A stretch of 64,000 nucleotides of DNA from an uncultured Sanguibacteroides sp. (GTDB lineage: Bacteria; Bacteroidota; Bacteroidia; Bacteroidales; Marinifilaceae). Position numbers and translations under genes: made by a program. Shown piece by piece: positions 26,611-34,439 of this stretch. The stretch spans positions 62,001-126,000 of the forward strand of contig NZ_UQRQ01000009.1 of NCBI RefSeq assembly GCF_900543425.1, written 5' to 3'. Below the pieces are notes generated by a model. It did not search any database. It saw nothing but the letters and a program-made list of their open reading frames with translations, and was not told the DNA's origin. Numbering within the stretch: position 1 is the stretch's first letter; each line of letters opens with the position of its first letter.

Positions 26611-27033
26611 TTATTTTTCGACTAATTTCAATAATCGGTGTATTGTTTTACAGACAAATTCGAATTTATAAACCGAACTATTATCAATATTTATGTTTGC
26701 AGTAAGGAATACGGGAAACACCGATGTTCCCATGATCTCAATTTCCCCGGTAGAATACTCTATCTTCACGATCAAACGAGAGCATTCAAGGTTATTAATC
26801 AATTTATTATTAGACTCTTGAACGGTTACATTACAAGACAATTTCTGCTCGTAACTTGTTCCGGATTCACTATTTTCCGATTTCTCTGAAAATTTAATTG
26901 TTTTTAAAGTCGGCTTCAACTCATAAAACGACTCATCCGGTAGCAATTCGATCCATACCGAGGATCCACTGACTTGGAACAAATTTATTGCCCGAAAAGC
27001 GACTACTGAAATCCCAATTATTTGCCTTAACAT
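26611..27033 (-). CDS. Phage protein of unknown function
   Basis: 140 residues, beta-rich. No family is recognised. 'WIELLPDESFYEL' and 'GTSYEQKLSCNVTV' are the most ordered segments. The stop codon overlaps an ATG of the hicA frame. It may be the last gene of the early leftward transcript. Confidence 0.55.
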   Translation of the reverse strand: MLRQIIGISVVAFRAINLFQVSGSSVWIELLPDESFYELKPTLKTIKFSEKSENSESGTSYEQKLSCNVTVQESNNKLINNLECSRLIVKIEYSTGEIEIMGTSVFPVFLTANINIDNSSVYKFEFVCKTIHRLLKLVEK

Positions 27034-27120
27034 TGTAAATTATTTGTCTTTTAGTTACTATAAAACAATTCGAAATTCATTATTTCTTTCCCAAAAGCTG
27101 AAATTAATCATAACTCCATA

Positions 27121-27615
27121 TCAATCAACAATTTTAATATCATCAAATATGATTTTTCTTGTTTTTTTCTTGTAACGGTAGTCGGATTTTTTCACTGCTT
27201 CATAACTTACAGCCGTATTCTTAATATTATAAGCATCCAGAATAGCTTCAATGATCTCCTTTTGCGTGTATTTTTTCCGGTACCCCGCCTCAAACAATAA
27301 TCGCATCCTCTGGTTAAACTCCGTCTCAATATAATCCTTAATTTTCTCTTCTCCCCATCGAGAAACATACAAAAATCTCGAAACGAGCGTATAACGATTT
27401 GCCGCTGTCACCGGGATAACGAATGCCACGGCATTTGCCATGCTATTCGATCTAACCGGCAAGTCAGAAACTAACATGTGAGAATAAATGTGCTTTCCGA
27501 TATCGTGCCCCCGTTTCAAAATTACACGTCCTTGCTTATCACAGCCCAACTCGTGCCGACAATAGTCAGATAAATGAGCAGGCAAATTCACGATCAAAAT
27601 TGTTTCTCTTTTCAT
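27121..27615 (-). CDS. Phage early protein next to the repeat cluster
   Basis: 164 residues from ATG 27615 (MKRETILIVNLP). The frame continues to 27669 (GTG), with another Met at 27651. The chain is basic. The C-terminal part (KYTQKEIIEAILDAYNIKN, then EAVKKSDYRYKKKTRK) looks like a helical DNA-binding tail. It starts directly downstream of the TTTGACGGAG cluster, so it could be an origin-binding or regulatory protein; no family is recognised. Confidence 0.55.
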   Translation of the reverse strand: MKRETILIVNLPAHLSDYCRHELGCDKQGRVILKRGHDIGKHIYSHMLVSDLPVRSNSMANAVAFVIPVTAANRYTLVSRFLYVSRWGEEKIKDYIETEFNQRMRLLFEAGYRKKYTQKEIIEAILDAYNIKNTAVSYEAVKKSDYRYKKKTRKIIFDDIKIVD

Positions 27616-27726
27616 ATCCCAACTTTTTCTCAAAAATATACTTTTTGACATGAAAGTCAAATTATTCACATTTAAAAGTTATATTATTAATTCATTTGAT
27701 TGATTTTTCAACAAAGAACAAGAAAA

Positions 27727-28025
27727 TTTGACGGAATAAGTATTCAAACACACTTAATTATCTGTTTACCAACACTGTAAATCTCCGTCAAACTCCGTCA
27801 AAGTTCAAATACACGAATTTACAAATCTAACGGAGCAAAAAAAACAGAACTACAAATAATTATAAATCAAATAATTGAATCATTTTTTTACTCCGTCAGA
27901 ATATAAGACTACTAAAACTCAATCCGTCAAAGCAAATATATTGACGGAATTTTGACGGAGCATTTGACGGAGATTAACAACCTGATTATCTTTTATTTAT
28001 TATTTACTCCGTCAACTCCGTCAAA
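27727..28025. repeat. Iteron-like cluster of TTTGACGGAG repeats (candidate origin)
   Basis: Ten good copies and one degenerate copy (27829-27835) of the TTTGACGGAG unit lie within 300 bases, in both orientations. Forward: 27727, 27941, 27951, 27963. Reverse (CTCCGTCAAA): 27783, 27793, 27891, 27922, 28007, 28016. The spacers are very A/T-rich. Several pairs are tandem (27783/27793, 27951/27963, 28007/28016). It lies between the primase-helicase and the next early gene. Such arrays are typical of initiator-binding origins. Confidence 0.75.
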
Positions 28026-28086
28026 TAAAATGAAAAAATAATATCATAAATAAATAGTATATGGAAGGCGCAAAAAAAAAGCTGTA

Positions 28087-31014
28087 TCAAAACGGCGTAT
28101 CCGGTTCTTCAATTTCAATCCGTGAACCGTCAATTTTTTGCTCTTTTTTATCGTTTTTTTGGGGGTGTGGGGAATTTCGTTTAACAAGACGGACATGGAA
28201 ACAATAAACATCCTTCCCGTCCCGGTACTCGCGTATATCGTCTCGCTTTCTTTCCGTTTCGGTCTTAAATAGATCCACAGGATTAAAAATGTATTCCTTC
28301 TCTTTATTAGATGCAAATCGACAATACAAGCGCAAACGTTCTTTAAATGTATTCATCTTCAAACTACCGCGGAATTTCTCCGGCATTGTTTGCTGATAGG
28401 CATCATAAGCAACCTGTTTGTCCTGGTTACAATTCAATCGCTCCGGAGTGAACCATTCTTCGGCCCACCAGATGAACTCGTCCGTGATCTCTCTTTGGAT
28501 AGTTCTCTTCTCTATCGATTCCATGGGCGGATTGATTCGACAACGAAATTTCAAATACACGTGGAGACATTGCGCCATAAAATTATAGAACTTATTCATT
28601 TCGTCTGTAGTGTAATCCGTCAATAAGTTCTTTCCAAATTCCGTATACGGACTACGCTCCATTATCCCCATGGTGCGGTCCTCCGGATGATAATAGTCCG
28701 AAAACGCACTGAACCAGGTGCGTCTCCGGAGGGAGCTATCAAACTTCTTAATTCCGTGGTTAGACGTAAAACTAAGCTTCGGGGCTTCATCAAACGGTAT
28801 GATCTGCGTGTCACTATACAACGAACGGACCTCGAAATCTCCTGTGACTTTCGGCATGAACCGGTGCAGATCTACCGTCTCCTTCACGTCATCGATGTAC
28901 ACCTGTTCCGTTCTCCCTTTCTGTACACCGTCAAAAAGTTTTTCAACGTCGTCCATGGCCTTGCTCTGACCATCTCGGACATACTGCGCTCGCACCTTCC
29001 CCAGCGTCTTCATGGACAAAGATTTTCCCGTACCTCCAAGATGCTTCCCCTCCTGACTGATCTCCGTTTCCATACAATAAACCATGTACGCCTTACCTTC
29101 TTCCTTGTATCGAAACATCAAATACCCTAACGCCGCAACCTTTGAAATAAAATGCAGATCCTGCTCCTGTCGTTCATCCTCCGAAAGCGGCTTTCCGGCT
29201 TCTTCTTTTTTCCAATACACTCGGCCGGTATTATAAAAATACTTCAGCATGGAAAAATCCCGATCGTGAATTGTCAAGCTATATTTTTCAGCCTCCGGAA
29301 GACCGTCAATTTGTTCTTTCAATTCCTTGTACACGGGGGAAGCAGGGGGGCACTTAGCGAGCTTCTTTTGCAGATTCTGGTACTTGTCAGAATACTCGAC
29401 ATCAAACGATGGACTCTCAAGAATGAAATTATGCTCTATTATTTTCTGATCCAGCACGTATTTGCCAATCTTCTCCAGAGCCACTTTCTCGAATCCCTCC
29501 CTTGTAACCCGCACGGCCGTGTTCTGAAAAAACAAAAAATCGAAGTCTGGCCCGTAAGTTTTAAAATCAAGATTAATGACCTTGATTCGATCAAGACTAG
29601 ACAGCTTCACCTGGTTACTCCGGTGAATGGCATTCAGGAGATTTATATCATAATAGTCCGGATTCTTTTTCACCCAACGAATCAAGAAATCATTCACGTA
29701 CTTCACGAAATCATCCTCCGCGATAATTCGCACGATATTATCCTGTATCTGGATGTACGTTATTTTTCTCCGTCCGGAAGGCATATCAAGACAATAAAAT
29801 CCGTTCGCCTGGAGAAAGCCGTAAAGACACTCGTTATTAATATCAAAACCCGTGAAATTACCTTTCTTATCGAACTTTTTGTTCCAAAATCTTAGCGGTT
29901 GAGATATCTTCACGATATTTTTGAACGCCTTTCTGGGATCACGCACCTCACCATTGCGATAAAACATGAAGAAATCCTTAACATCTTTACTTGGCTTACC
30001 TTTAGAAGTTCTAAATCTTGCAAGATCCTCCGGCAATGCTATCACGTAAATATCCAAATAACGAAGTGCAATTCTATACATGGCTTGCAAACCCGTGTAA
30101 TCTTGATCGTAAAGAATGTATAGATTTTTTGCAATCTTCGACAATATCCTGTACGTGGATAAATTTAACGGCTCCGTTTCCGAATTTAGCCAACAAACAG
30201 CAAACCCGGAAGCGTAAACATTCAACGCATCAGATCCTCCGGAACAGATCACTAGATCCTGTATTCTCTCATCAATTCCCCGATCTTCATCCACCTCCGG
30301 ATATTTCCCGGACCTGGCATTCAAGATTAACTTTTCAACCTTCCGATCCGCAAAAACAAAATCTTCCGGTTTCTGTTTATAATACATGAAACGAACATCA
30401 CCGAACGGCTGGTAAATCTTTCCCCAATCCTTGTAATCCCAAAAGAAAATAGGATAATTTTCGGTCGCCGAAATAATCCAGGATTCCCCCTTGTCATTTC
30501 TAGCCGTGATATAATAATCAAGCGGACACAATCCCATGTTATCACAATCTTCTTGTGTGATCTTATACCCTAAACAACGTAGCTCAACATCGGTGAATTT
30601 ACCTCCTTTCCGAAGTCCGATCTGAATCTCTTCTGACGATTGTGGAGCCTTCGAGATTTCCGGCTGCCTTAAATTCTTTTTTTCTGAACTTTCTTTTATC
30701 AGCTCCGAGGCAAATCTTTCAGCGATCCATCGAATTGCAGAAACAAAATCAAGTTGGTATTCAGTGATTACAAGCTGTACCGCATTTTTAGCTGTCGTGT
30801 CGGTCCCTCCCTTGTCCTGGAGCAACCAATATTTTCCACTTTTATGCTTAAAAACCGAGCACGAAGGAGATTTATCTTCTGATTCCGGACGGATCCGAAA
30901 GTTTCGTTTTTTCTCAAATCCAATTTTTGATTCCGGGTACAGCTGCTCGATCACAACTCGACCGCCGTCAGTAGCCAACCACAATTCTTCAAGTTCGATT
31001 CTATTTTCACTCAT
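28087..31014 (-). CDS. Phage primase-helicase (TOPRIM-like plus SF3-like)
   Basis: 975 residues. Residues about 45-100 resemble the DnaG zinc-ribbon region but lack Cys ligands. About 250-330 is TOPRIM-like: DLVICSGGSDALNVYASG and LYILYDQD (DxD-like at 303-305). The helicase half has GGTGKS at 661-666 (Walker A), YIDDV at 706-710 (Walker B) and FTSN at 749-752 (SF3 motif C-like), then RRRTWFSAF. It should prime and unwind phage DNA at the neighbouring repeats. The start overlaps the preceding gene stop by 4 bases (ATGA). The usual TOPRIM Glu seems replaced by Ser. Confidence 0.85.
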   Translation of the reverse strand: MSENRIELEELWLATDGGRVVIEQLYPESKIGFEKKRNFRIRPESEDKSPSCSVFKHKSGKYWLLQDKGGTDTTAKNAVQLVITEYQLDFVSAIRWIAERFASELIKESSEKKNLRQPEISKAPQSSEEIQIGLRKGGKFTDVELRCLGYKITQEDCDNMGLCPLDYYITARNDKGESWIISATENYPIFFWDYKDWGKIYQPFGDVRFMYYKQKPEDFVFADRKVEKLILNARSGKYPEVDEDRGIDERIQDLVICSGGSDALNVYASGFAVCWLNSETEPLNLSTYRILSKIAKNLYILYDQDYTGLQAMYRIALRYLDIYVIALPEDLARFRTSKGKPSKDVKDFFMFYRNGEVRDPRKAFKNIVKISQPLRFWNKKFDKKGNFTGFDINNECLYGFLQANGFYCLDMPSGRRKITYIQIQDNIVRIIAEDDFVKYVNDFLIRWVKKNPDYYDINLLNAIHRSNQVKLSSLDRIKVINLDFKTYGPDFDFLFFQNTAVRVTREGFEKVALEKIGKYVLDQKIIEHNFILESPSFDVEYSDKYQNLQKKLAKCPPASPVYKELKEQIDGLPEAEKYSLTIHDRDFSMLKYFYNTGRVYWKKEEAGKPLSEDERQEQDLHFISKVAALGYLMFRYKEEGKAYMVYCMETEISQEGKHLGGTGKSLSMKTLGKVRAQYVRDGQSKAMDDVEKLFDGVQKGRTEQVYIDDVKETVDLHRFMPKVTGDFEVRSLYSDTQIIPFDEAPKLSFTSNHGIKKFDSSLRRRTWFSAFSDYYHPEDRTMGIMERSPYTEFGKNLLTDYTTDEMNKFYNFMAQCLHVYLKFRCRINPPMESIEKRTIQREITDEFIWWAEEWFTPERLNCNQDKQVAYDAYQQTMPEKFRGSLKMNTFKERLRLYCRFASNKEKEYIFNPVDLFKTETERKRDDIREYRDGKDVYCFHVRLVKRNSPHPQKNDKKEQKIDGSRIEIEEPDTPF

Positions 31015-31334
31015 AATTCTATCGTTAAAACCTTTTCATCCTGGGAGAAAAGATCTACATGCACAAAGCCTGTCCTTAAAAATAATTTTTTGTTAAAGTA
31101 CCGGGCAACGCGTTGTATTTCATCGATATCCGGAGACAACTCTCCTTTCATCAATAATCCCCATCTCTTCTGCTTTATTCCAATCGATCCATAAAACTTT
31201 CTGGTTAAGACAACCTCTCCACCTCCAACGGCAGCCGTAACAAATACACGAAAAAAAAGTGGGGAAATCAAGCCCGGCTTGGGACGATTCGGTCCTCTAA
31301 GTTTTACTTTTTTTATTATTACCCTATCATTCAT
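31011..31334 (-). CDS. Early phage protein, unknown
   Basis: 107 residues, basic N-terminus (MNDRVIIKKVKLRGPNRP), Gly-rich middle. It is coupled by 4-base ATGA overlaps to both the gene before (31331) and the primase-helicase after it. It may be a replication accessory; no family is recognised. Confidence 0.6.
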   Translation of the reverse strand: MNDRVIIKKVKLRGPNRPKPGLISPLFFRVFVTAAVGGGEVVLTRKFYGSIGIKQKRWGLLMKGELSPDIDEIQRVARYFNKKLFLRTGFVHVDLFSQDEKVLTIEL

Positions 31335-31663
31335 TTTACTTTACATTTACGTAACAGTAATAATTCTATTTCTGAATCTTCCCGCAAACAAGGAAATTTG
31401 TTCATCAAAGCCTGAATCAACCTCTCTTTACTCATCCCGTAAGCCCAATAACAATTACTTTCCGGAAGTTCCTTTAATGTATACACGAACATATCTAACA
31501 ACTCAGCATAAATCTCATTCTCCCCGTCATTTGCCAACTTGTAAAGTTCTCCTTCCCGTCCATTAACCAACCGACATCGAATCGCATAATTACCTCGTGC
31601 CGGCAGAACAATCGCAAAACAAGAATGTTTTGGGATACTATGTTTTACCGTAATAATATCCAT
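31331..31663 (-). CDS. Early phage protein, unknown
   Basis: 110 residues, one of the coupled early genes. The C-terminus is a helix ending in LLLRKCKVK. No family is recognised. Its position directly before the replication gene suggests a role in early development. Confidence 0.55.
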   Translation of the reverse strand: MDIITVKHSIPKHSCFAIVLPARGNYAIRCRLVNGREGELYKLANDGENEIYAELLDMFVYTLKELPESNCYWAYGMSKERLIQALMNKFPCLREDSEIELLLLRKCKVK

Positions 31664-31672
31664 ACTATTAAT

Positions 31673-31855
31673 TTACTGAATATAAGTCTGCACGACAAAA
31701 TTAAACTCCGTTAGAAGTTGTCTAATCTGGAGTATCTCATATGGATTTTTTCCGAACGGATAAAAGATAGTCCGTTCCCTAGTTATGCATCGTATACCAT
31801 TTTTTCGTAAACGGTATAGGATATTACTTTTTCGCTTGTATTTCTTTGCATCCAT
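31673..31855 (-). CDS. Small basic early phage protein
   Basis: 60 residues, highly basic at the N-terminus (MDAKKYKRKSNILYRLRKNG). The start is preceded by the repeated early leader (GAAAAC...TTGGAGCATGG-type), which supports it as a real gene. Function unknown. Confidence 0.5.
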   Translation of the reverse strand: MDAKKYKRKSNILYRLRKNGIRCITRERTIFYPFGKNPYEILQIRQLLTEFNFVVQTYIQ

Positions 31856-31877
31856 GCTCCAAGTTGTTTTCTTTCAG

Positions 31878-32144
31878 TTATTTCAAATAAGTTAGTAATT
31901 CAATAATACATTCGGGGACCTCAGATAATTGTATCTCTGGTATATACTTAAAACAGAAAGCATTATTTGTATGAATTTCTATCTCAGACAAGCGAGATCC
32001 CGACGGAGAACCATTCCCAAAATCCCATTCAGAATTGTAATCGACGCATAAGCAATGTTTTTCATCCTTTGTAAAAAAATAGGTTTGATCACCCGGTTTA
32101 CGAGTTAAACAATGTACCTTAATTTTTAATTGTTGTTCTTCCAT
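31878..32144 (-). CDS. Small early phage protein
   Basis: 88 residues, with Cys and acidic residues scattered along the chain. It is preceded by the shared early leader (CGAAAACAATTTGAAGCATGG on the minus strand near 32142-32164). Function unknown. Confidence 0.5.
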   Translation of the reverse strand: MEEQQLKIKVHCLTRKPGDQTYFFTKDEKHCLCVDYNSEWDFGNGSPSGSRLSEIEIHTNNAFCFKYIPEIQLSEVPECIIELLTYLK

Positions 32145-32173
32145 GCTTCAAATTGTTTTCGATTAGTTTTTAT

Positions 32174-32434
32174 TTATTTGTCCTCTCTTTGTTCTATAAC
32201 ATGTTGAACTGTAAGTTGATTAACGATGTAACTAAATTCTAATAGTGTTTTTTTATCGCCTGTTATTTGATTGTACATGTTACAGGTGGCCATATTTATA
32301 GCTGTAAAAAATTCGGTTACATGCTCTTCCCAGTCTTCCAGATGGTTCATACATTCTTCATCTTGTAGCATTTCAGACAGTTGCGTCTGTATAGCAGCCG
32401 CATATTGAATTTTCTTACAATTTTTTTTGTTCAT
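32174..32434 (-). CDS. Small early phage protein
   Basis: 86 residues, helical and acidic. The start at 32434 follows the 32445-32822 gene closely. Function unknown. Confidence 0.5.
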   Translation of the reverse strand: MNKKNCKKIQYAAAIQTQLSEMLQDEECMNHLEDWEEHVTEFFTAINMATCNMYNQITGDKKTLLEFSYIVNQLTVQHVIEQREDK

Positions 32435-32444
32435 ATCTCAATAG

Positions 32445-32822
32445 TTAAAGTTTTGTATTGTCTAAATCAAATTCATACTCAGTATCAGGATATCCCACCT
32501 GCTCGTACCACACAGCATAATTCTCACGATCCGGGGCAATTGTTAGGACGTCATTATTTACTATACGCTGGAATTGTAATCCTTCAACATAATCGCATTC
32601 GTTAACCATCACATTGTAAGCTACTTCTTTTGCAAGGTTCAAATACGGGTAATTATTTTCATCGATACGATCAAGTTCCTCTAAACAAAGCTCATCAGGC
32701 TCCCCTGTAATGTCGTTCATGTGTTTAGACCAAGCTTTTATAAACTTATTATCTATTTTATTTTCGTCAAGCTCAATCGTGTAGGTTTGTTCTCGTTTTA
32801 CTGTAATTGTAATTTTTTTCAT
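32445..32822 (-). CDS. Small acidic early phage protein
   Basis: 125 residues. The N-terminal strand (MKKITITVKREQTYTIELDE) is followed by an acidic mixed fold. It is preceded by the shared leader (GAAAACGATTTGAACTATG near 32820-32840). The acidic character is like DNA-mimic or inhibitor proteins, but there is no direct evidence. Confidence 0.5.
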   Translation of the reverse strand: MKKITITVKREQTYTIELDENKIDNKFIKAWSKHMNDITGEPDELCLEELDRIDENNYPYLNLAKEVAYNVMVNECDYVEGLQFQRIVNNDVLTIAPDRENYAVWYEQVGYPDTEYEFDLDNTKL

Positions 32823-32836
32823 AGTTCAAATCGTTT

Positions 32837-33118
32837 TCAACTTAATTTATCCATAAAACTTTCGTAATCCGGACACGTGCCCCGGCAAACCATATCATAC
32901 TGCCTTGATAATTTGCACATGACGCTTTCCTTGTTCATTTTATCACAAAACGCCTTGGATGCTTTATCTTTTACTTCCTCGTTCGCTCTGTTATGCCCAG
33001 CTCTATATGCATTAGTTACCAGTTTAAGAACATCCATGCGGTCAATGCAATTAGGCTGCGAATCGCATATTCTCTTTGCATAAGCTAACGCCAATATTGT
33101 CACAGTTTTCTTTTTCAT
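32837..33118 (-). CDS. Small Cys-containing early phage protein
   Basis: 93 residues with an N-terminal helix (MKKKTVTILALAYAKRICD) and seven or so Cys along the chain. No known metal-binding spacing is clear. It lies between the small early genes with leader motifs. Function unknown. Confidence 0.5.
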   Translation of the reverse strand: MKKKTVTILALAYAKRICDSQPNCIDRMDVLKLVTNAYRAGHNRANEEVKDKASKAFCDKMNKESVMCKLSRQYDMVCRGTCPDYESFMDKLS

Positions 33119-33132
33119 ATTCTTATTGTTTT

Positions 33133-33321
33133 CTAATTAACTTTTAATGTTTTAGATATATGTACTGGGTACCAAACTTTAGCTTTTGTAACTGTGTCAA
33201 TGCCATTAAACCAAATCTTTCCTTTTTCTACCGTTTGAAACGATGTTATTTTTGCAAGTTTTATATTGCCTTTTGCGTTTCGATAAGGAACTACATCACC
33301 TATTTTGTAGTCATTTTCCAT
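33133..33321 (-). CDS. Small early phage protein, SH3-like size
   Basis: 62 residues, beta-type (YKIGDVVPYRNAKGNIKLAK, then ITSF). It is preceded by the shared early leader near 33319-33340. Possibly a small SH3-like domain; function unknown. Confidence 0.5.
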   Translation of the reverse strand: MENDYKIGDVVPYRNAKGNIKLAKITSFQTVEKGKIWFNGIDTVTKAKVWYPVHISKTLKVN

Positions 33322-33339
33322 ACTTTAAATCGTTTTCAA

Positions 33340-33405
33340 TTAATCATTTAACTTTTCAATTAATTCTGTTCCACATGTCATAATACCATCATATAACTTA
33401 TACAT
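33340..33405 (-). CDS. Very short ORF coupled to the deoxyribosyltransferase gene
   Basis: 21 codons, MYKLYDGIMTCGTELIEKLND. The ATG at 33405 overlaps the stop of the preceding gene (TGATG), a coupling signal. It is too short to judge alone. Confidence 0.25.
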   Translation of the reverse strand: MYKLYDGIMTCGTELIEKLND

Positions 33406-33767
33406 CAATTCCGGTTCCCCCCCCAAACCTGATAAACATAGACTTTTTTACCAGCTCCCTTCATCCATCCTGCTTCTGAATGTGCAGAACGTCCACAGGG
33501 TAGAAGCAATATGCAAACGTCTGCCCATTTCATCGCATCAAAATCAGACTTAAAACCAGCCTCTGCAATCGGATGTTTTAAAGCATTCTTAAATTCAGAA
33601 GTTTTCCATTGTTGCCAATTTTCATCAATACTCGACCATTGAAACCCGCCATTCCCGTGAGGAGGATTTTTAAAGTCATATACTTCATGTCCATTTTCAC
33701 GAAGGAAATAAATCATATCCCGATGATATTGATTCCTCCAACTACTTGCTACATATATTTTTGCCAT
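33405..33767 (-). CDS. Nucleoside 2-deoxyribosyltransferase-like protein
   Basis: 120 residues. MAKIYVASSWRN opens the Rossmann-like fold, 'SDFDAMKWADVCILLLP' supplies the conserved Asp/DMxxAD region, and 'SAHSEAGWMKGAGKKVYVY' the Glu-containing motif. This matches the deoxyribosyltransferase-like family, which swaps or hydrolyses nucleoside bases. In a phage it could recycle nucleosides or interfere with nucleotide-based defence; that part is inference. It is preceded by the shared early leader. Confidence 0.7.
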   Translation of the reverse strand: MAKIYVASSWRNQYHRDMIYFLRENGHEVYDFKNPPHGNGGFQWSSIDENWQQWKTSEFKNALKHPIAEAGFKSDFDAMKWADVCILLLPCGRSAHSEAGWMKGAGKKVYVYQVWGGNRN

Positions 33768-33787
33768 ACTTCAAATTATTTAAACTA

Positions 33788-34029
33788 TCAATTAAAAACT
33801 TCTTGCGCACACAATTCCAAATTATTCAAAACATCATTCAAAGCCGATACGTCTGAAATTAAAACAGGTCGAGCATTTACACCTGCTCTCGGTCCAACAA
33901 TACCGCATTCTTCCATTAAATCGAGAAGCCGATTCGGAATTTTATTTGAATACCTGCCGTCCTTGCGCTTTGCTTTGTTACAACAAATTCGGAGATTGCT
34001 TTAAAAAGAGAATCATTTATTACTTTCAT
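33788..34029 (-). pseudogene. Frameshifted FtsK-gamma-like winged-helix protein
   Basis: From ATG 34029 the frame reads MKVINDSLFKAISEFVV...IKFRIGFSI and stops at 33916. Another frame continues RLLDLMEECGIVGPRAG...NARPVLISD to a stop at 33788. Joined, they give the FtsK gamma winged-helix pattern (FRIGxNRA...LxDxMExxGIVGP...xRxVL). A few residues between FRIG and RLLDL are missing, so a small deletion with frameshift is likely. Standalone FtsK-gamma-type proteins occur in Bacteroidetes mobile elements. A sequencing error is the alternative. Confidence 0.7.
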
Positions 34030-34031
34030 AT

Positions 34032-34304
34032 TCAAATTGTTAATATTAAATCAAAATCCTTCGCACGAGATCCTTGAACGAAAGCTCGTCCAATACAATC
34101 CCAAGTAACAAAAATCCTAAAACATTCTGTTTCAACTATTCCACTTACTCTATCCACGAATAACGATTTTGCTTGATACCTAAACTCTGAAAACAAACAT
34201 TTAAAACCTCGTTCTTTTGTTTTCAATGATGCCTCCTCATACTCATGAACCCGATGCATTGCATGTACAATGGGCTTCTCTAATTGTTTTTCATCTTTTT
34301 TCAT
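34032..34304 (-). CDS. Small early phage protein, unknown
   Basis: 90 residues with a charged helical N-terminus (KQLEKPIVHAMHRVHEYEE) and a beta-type C-terminus. It is 2 bases ahead of the broken FtsK-gamma gene and 26 bases after the tRNA-like element. No family is recognised. Confidence 0.5.
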   Translation of the reverse strand: MKKDEKQLEKPIVHAMHRVHEYEEASLKTKERGFKCLFSEFRYQAKSLFVDRVSGIVETECFRIFVTWDCIGRAFVQGSRAKDFDLILTI

Positions 34305-34329
34305 ACTCTCTTATTTTTAAGTTGGGGTG

Positions 34330-34428
34330 CGGAGAGAACGGGATTCGAACCCGCATGAGCGACTTCTGTTAGCACGTACCGGCATGACCTCGCTCTCACA
34401 TTTTACTTAAACCGATCAGATCCTCTCC
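34330..34428 (-). ncRNA. tRNA-like element (acceptor stem and T-arm only)
   Basis: On the minus strand GGAGAGG at the 5' end pairs with TCTCTCC at the 3' end (7 bp, one G-T), followed by G-CA. Before it lies a perfect T-arm: GCGGG, TTCGAAT, CCCGT. These parts match tRNA-Ser-type ends. The 67 bases between do not form a clear D-arm or a 5-bp/7-base anticodon arm in my reading. It is either a degenerate or unusual phage tRNA, a tRNA mimic, or a remnant. It lies between the LuxR-type gene and the 34032 gene. Confidence 0.55.
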
Positions 34429-34439
34429 AGTACCGGGCT

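Larger units (their letters stand above)
31853..34047 (-). repeat. Recurrent translation-leader motif in the early region
   Basis: A leader like GAAAACnATTTGAAnnATG (minus strand) precedes the genes starting at 31855, 32144, 32822 and 33321. Shorter versions precede 33767 and 34029, and a divergent one precedes 33118. The coordinates span first to last copy; the copies are about 20-25 bases each. The A-rich part sits about 10 bases upstream of ATG, where Bacteroidetes use A-rich rather than Shine-Dalgarno signals. Confidence 0.6.

Noticed and set aside
27727..28025. CRISPR array
   Set aside because: The repeats are only about 10 bases, occur in both orientations and have irregular spacing, unlike CRISPR repeats; no cas gene is near.
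28044..28316. 90-codon frame on the minus strand inside the primase-helicase end
   Set aside because: It lies in another frame of a well supported gene and its translation is low quality.
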